NCBI GenBank assembly: GCA_965660625.1
Contig: CBFIAR010000010.1
Coordinates: forward strand, 1-64,000
Length of the DNA: 64,000 nt
Reading direction: 5' to 3'
Source: Glaciecola sp965660625
GTDB lineage: Bacteria > Pseudomonadota > Gammaproteobacteria > Enterobacterales > Alteromonadaceae
How positions within the stretch are numbered: the first letter of the stretch is position 1; each line of letters begins with the position of its first letter. Position numbers and translations under genes: made by a program. Below the pieces are notes generated by a model. It saw only the letters and a program-made list of their open reading frames with translations, did not search any database and was not told where the DNA came from. Below are positions 61,715 to 64,000 of this stretch, piece after piece.

Positions 61715-62770
61715 TCAGCCTGCCTGAAACTCTTGGCCAGCCCCCTGCAATCCGCCAGTATGAATAATCAATATTTTGCTATTGGGAGGAAAGTAAGCTT
61801 GCTGGATAAGCGTTTTAACTGCGAAGAAACATTTACCTGAGTAAACGGGTTCAATGAGGATAGGTGAGTCTTGTTTGGCTATGTTTGCTTGCTGTTGGTT
61901 GAAGTCTTTGCAGAAGGCGGTGAGTTCAGCAGTGCTTTTGGCATAACCTCCAAAATGGAAGTTGTGATTGATATGCCAAGGCAAATAAGGTGTGTCTTTG
62001 TTTTGTTGTTCGTTTTGACCGTTATTGGGGCTGATGAGGAATTGGTTGACGAGTTCCTCCAAGTATCGTTCTCCTTTTAATACACCGATTCCGATTATTT
62101 GTGACGCGGTTTCAGTTCGGCAACTTTTGACCACACCCGCCATGCTCGCACCGCTACCAACAGGAAGCAGAATAGCGTCGAACGGCTTGCTAGAGTTCGC
62201 TGCATTGATTTCATCGATCATGGCCTGCATGCCAAAAAGCGCAGCTGGCTGTGAACCGCCTTCTGGAATAATGATATCTGCATGGTGTGCTGTAAGGAGT
62301 TTAGCAAGGTAGTCTCGTTCGGTTCTTTTTTGATAGTTTTGTTTGTCTACAAAGACTAAATGCGTTCCCCAGCTTTGCAAATCTTTGAGGGTTTGGCTTA
62401 ACTCTTGCTTCTTCAAATACGCACCACGAACAATAGCAGTAAATTTGATGTTAAGTTGTTTGCAACAATACGCGAGTGCGTGCAGATGGTTTGAATATGG
62501 ACCGCCAAAACTGATCACGTGGGATGGCGGGGTTTGCGTAAAGTCCTTCAGAGGTTGCACTAGTTTGCGCCATTTGTTCCCAGATATCAGGGGATGCAGC
62601 AAGTCATCACGCTTGCACCAAAGCTCTACTTGCTGGTTTGTCGCTCTTGGTTTCGGAGTTTCTTGATTGGTCGAAAATGCAGTCCAGTCTACGTCAACTC
62701 GCTGTAAAGGCGAAGGTGTCATAATTGAAAATAAACGCTCGATGCTGTCGGGTAGCGGATAGGTTGACAA
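61715..62770 (-). CDS. PLP-dependent ACC deaminase/D-cysteine desulfhydrase family protein
   Basis: A 351-residue fold-type II PLP enzyme related to 1-aminocyclopropane-1-carboxylate deaminase and D-cysteine desulfhydrase. The PLP lysine is in ISGNKWRKLVQ (near 64), VISFGGPYSNHLHALAYCC follows, and the phosphate-binding glycine loop is LLPVGSGASMAGV. It begins at TTG (62768-62770), six bases after GGAG. The N-terminal ~50 residues carry a linker unlike DcyD. The substrate is likely a small D-amino acid, but which one cannot be told. Confidence 0.85.
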   Translation of the reverse strand: MSTYPLPDSIERLFSIMTPSPLQRVDVDWTAFSTNQETPKPRATNQQVELWCKRDDLLHPLISGNKWRKLVQPLKDFTQTPPSHVISFGGPYSNHLHALAYCCKQLNIKFTAIVRGAYLKKQELSQTLKDLQSWGTHLVFVDKQNYQKRTERDYLAKLLTAHHADIIIPEGGSQPAALFGMQAMIDEINAANSSKPFDAILLPVGSGASMAGVVKSCRTETASQIIGIGVLKGERYLEELVNQFLISPNNGQNEQQNKDTPYLPWHINHNFHFGGYAKSTAELTAFCKDFNQQQANIAKQDSPILIEPVYSGKCFFAVKTLIQQAYFPPNSKILIIHTGGLQGAGQEFQAG

Positions 62771-62861
62771 AGTTTACTCCTTTATACTGATCTCTTTGTG
62801 TAAGTTTAGGCGTTTAAAGGTGCAGCAAATCTGTATTATTACAGATAATGAGGAAACGACC

Positions 62862-63503
62862 ATGAAATTTAAACGATTAAAACGAAAACCGTCGATGTAT
62901 CTACGTAAGATGCCGAAACCGATCCTTGTCGCGCTATTGTTCAGCGTCCTCGGTTTTTCTAGCGTAGGGCATGCGAATATATCTGAGTCGGAGAAAAAAT
63001 TAGGCATTTCTAGTTCCTCAGCAGCTTATTCGCCATTGAGTTTTTCACAGATTAGCGAGCGGTACATTGATGAACCAAAAGTAGTGGGTGAAGCACAGCT
63101 CAAAGTGATGTTCTGGAAAATCTATGACGCCAAATTAGCAGCACCTTTCGGGGAGTGGAAAAAGGACTCACCTTTTGTGCTGTCACTAACATATTTGCGT
63201 GATTTTTACGGAGAGGAGATTGCCAGTCGTTCGGTTGATGAAATGAGAGACATAGGTTATTCAGACGAAGTACTGCTGGCCAAATGGTATGAACAAATGC
63301 GCTTAGTTTTCCCTGACGTTAAAGAAGGGGAGAACATTACGGGTGTCATGGATAATGAGCAATATACGCACTTTTATTATGATGGTAATCTGATTGCAAG
63401 TATTAAGGATGAAGCATTCGGTCAAGCGTTTTTCGATATTTGGTTAAACGAGAAAACTTCTGAACCAAAAATGCGTAAACAATTATTGGGGCTAAAAAAG
63501 TAA
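62862..63503 (+). CDS. exported chalcone-isomerase-like protein
   Basis: A 213-residue protein with a basic N-terminus and signal-like segment (ILVALLFSVLGFSSVGHAN). The mature part is a chalcone-isomerase-like fold: VGEAQLKVMFWKIYDAKLA, then PFVLSLTYLRDFYGEEIAS and AFGQAFFDIWLNEKTSEPKM. Bacterial members are not flavonoid enzymes. Start is the ATG at 62862 with GAGGA upstream. It lies before a DUF3833 lipoprotein gene; both families are found with photolyase, cyclopropane synthase and ChrR/RpoE genes in marine gammaproteobacteria. Confidence 0.87.
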   Translation: MKFKRLKRKPSMYLRKMPKPILVALLFSVLGFSSVGHANISESEKKLGISSSSAAYSPLSFSQISERYIDEPKVVGEAQLKVMFWKIYDAKLAAPFGEWKKDSPFVLSLTYLRDFYGEEIASRSVDEMRDIGYSDEVLLAKWYEQMRLVFPDVKEGENITGVMDNEQYTHFYYDGNLIASIKDEAFGQAFFDIWLNEKTSEPKMRKQLLGLKK

Positions 63504-63629
63504 GCGCTATTAATCAGTGACTTTGGGTAACGCTCGACAATGAAATCTGCGCACGACTAGCTTAACAACTCAACAATCAGTAAAAAGTTGGCTGAACAGA
63601 GATCGATAATAAGTCTACAAGGAATAAAA

Positions 63630-64000
63630 ATGAATTTTTCAAAATTCGCAAAAAAAGTCAGTATGCTAACAACAATAGGGGCTTCAATTCTGTTTATTAG
63701 TGCATGTTCCGTTTCACTGGATGCAAAAAAGTACGAGCAGATCGAACCAAAATTCGATATCGACACCTTTTTTGACGGTAAGGTAAAAGCATGGGGAATT
63801 GTTCAAAATAGAGACGGTGACATTGTTCAGCGATTCACTGTAGACATCAATGGGTATAAAGAAGGCGACAACTTAATTTTAGACGAGAGCTTTGTATATG
63901 GGTTTGGTGACGGTGCTAAATCACGGGTCTGGACACTTAACAAAAATGCAGACGGAACCTACACGGGTAATGCTGGCGATATTGCAGGGCCAGCCAAAGG
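63630..64000 (+). CDS. DUF3833-family lipoprotein (partial, cut by window end)
   Basis: The first 123 residues of a lipoprotein. The signal peptide ends FISAC with Cys26 as the lipid site. YEQIEPKFDIDTFFDGKVKAWGIVQNRDG is the diagnostic DUF3833 start (residues 34-62), followed by beta-rich sequence. AAGGAA lies six bases before the ATG at 63630. The reading frame is open to the last base of the window. It follows the chalcone-isomerase-like gene after 126 bases. The function of DUF3833 is unknown; it occurs in stress-response gene groups. Confidence 0.88.
   Translation, partial: MNFSKFAKKVSMLTTIGASILFISACSVSLDAKKYEQIEPKFDIDTFFDGKVKAWGIVQNRDGDIVQRFTVDINGYKEGDNLILDESFVYGFGDGAKSRVWTLNKNADGTYTGNAGDIAGPAK

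Overview
The window reads as a chromosomal segment of a marine gammaproteobacterium of the order Alteromonadales (Alteromonas/Glaciecola/Paraglaciecola type). This is inferred from gene content and protein similarity to remembered E. coli, Vibrio and Shewanella families, not from a search. Evidence includes an rpsU-(yqeY)-dnaG-rpoD macromolecular synthesis operon, a sigma70 close to E. coli RpoD, PhoB of exactly E. coli length, a CrbS/CrbR-type acetate switch, a TonB2-type energy system, several TonB-dependent receptors and a carboxynorspermidine pathway. Base composition is moderate to low GC. I see no rRNA, tRNA, CRISPR array, prophage or intact transposase.

Layout. 0-9.2 kb is housekeeping: rpoD, dnaG, yqeY, rpsU (minus), then tsaD, plsY, folB, folK, uppP and a HIT hydrolase. 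9.3-12.1 kb has an HDOD protein, a small secreted protein with an internal duplication, and rdgC. 12.5-26.8 kb is a coherent phosphate-linked block: phoB-phoR-phosphate-binding protein, a duplicated beta-helix lipoprotein with a TonB-dependent receptor, and a complete DUF3450/TtpC/ExbB/ExbD/TonB/TPR operon. Candidate Pho boxes lie before phoB, before the lipoprotein and before the DUF3450 operon, each followed 10 bp later by a -10-like hexamer. 27-30 kb carries hppD with a VOC partner, then a decayed REC-REC-GGDEF gene.

30-51.8 kb is dominated by acetyl-CoA and acetate metabolism: a D-lactate dehydrogenase-like enzyme, a CoA-transferase fused to a GNAT domain, a histone-deacetylase-family protein, an aldo-keto reductase, a porin, acs with its response regulator (crbR-like), the giant hybrid kinase (crbS-like), a DUF4212/sodium:solute symporter pair, a CBS/DUF294 protein and a DnaQ-like exonuclease. 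Between the symporter and the CBS gene lies a striking inverted repeat with ~50-bp arms and three nested hairpins. 52-58.5 kb has a 2-oxoglutarate dioxygenase, a nucleoside transporter, a uridine kinase and an Oar-like TonB-dependent receptor. 58.6-62.8 kb has norspermidine biosynthesis genes, an unrecognised small protein and a PLP desulfhydrase/deaminase. The last 1.2 kb starts what may be a ChrR/RpoE-type stress cluster (chalcone-isomerase-like protein and a DUF3833 lipoprotein cut by the window edge).

Best candidates for something little described: the Pho-box-marked TonB uptake system with its duplicated beta-helix lipoprotein (15.7-26.8 kb), the cruciform element at 49.15-49.33 kb, and the clustering of a GNAT-fused CoA-transferase and a deacetylase close to acs and its sensor system.
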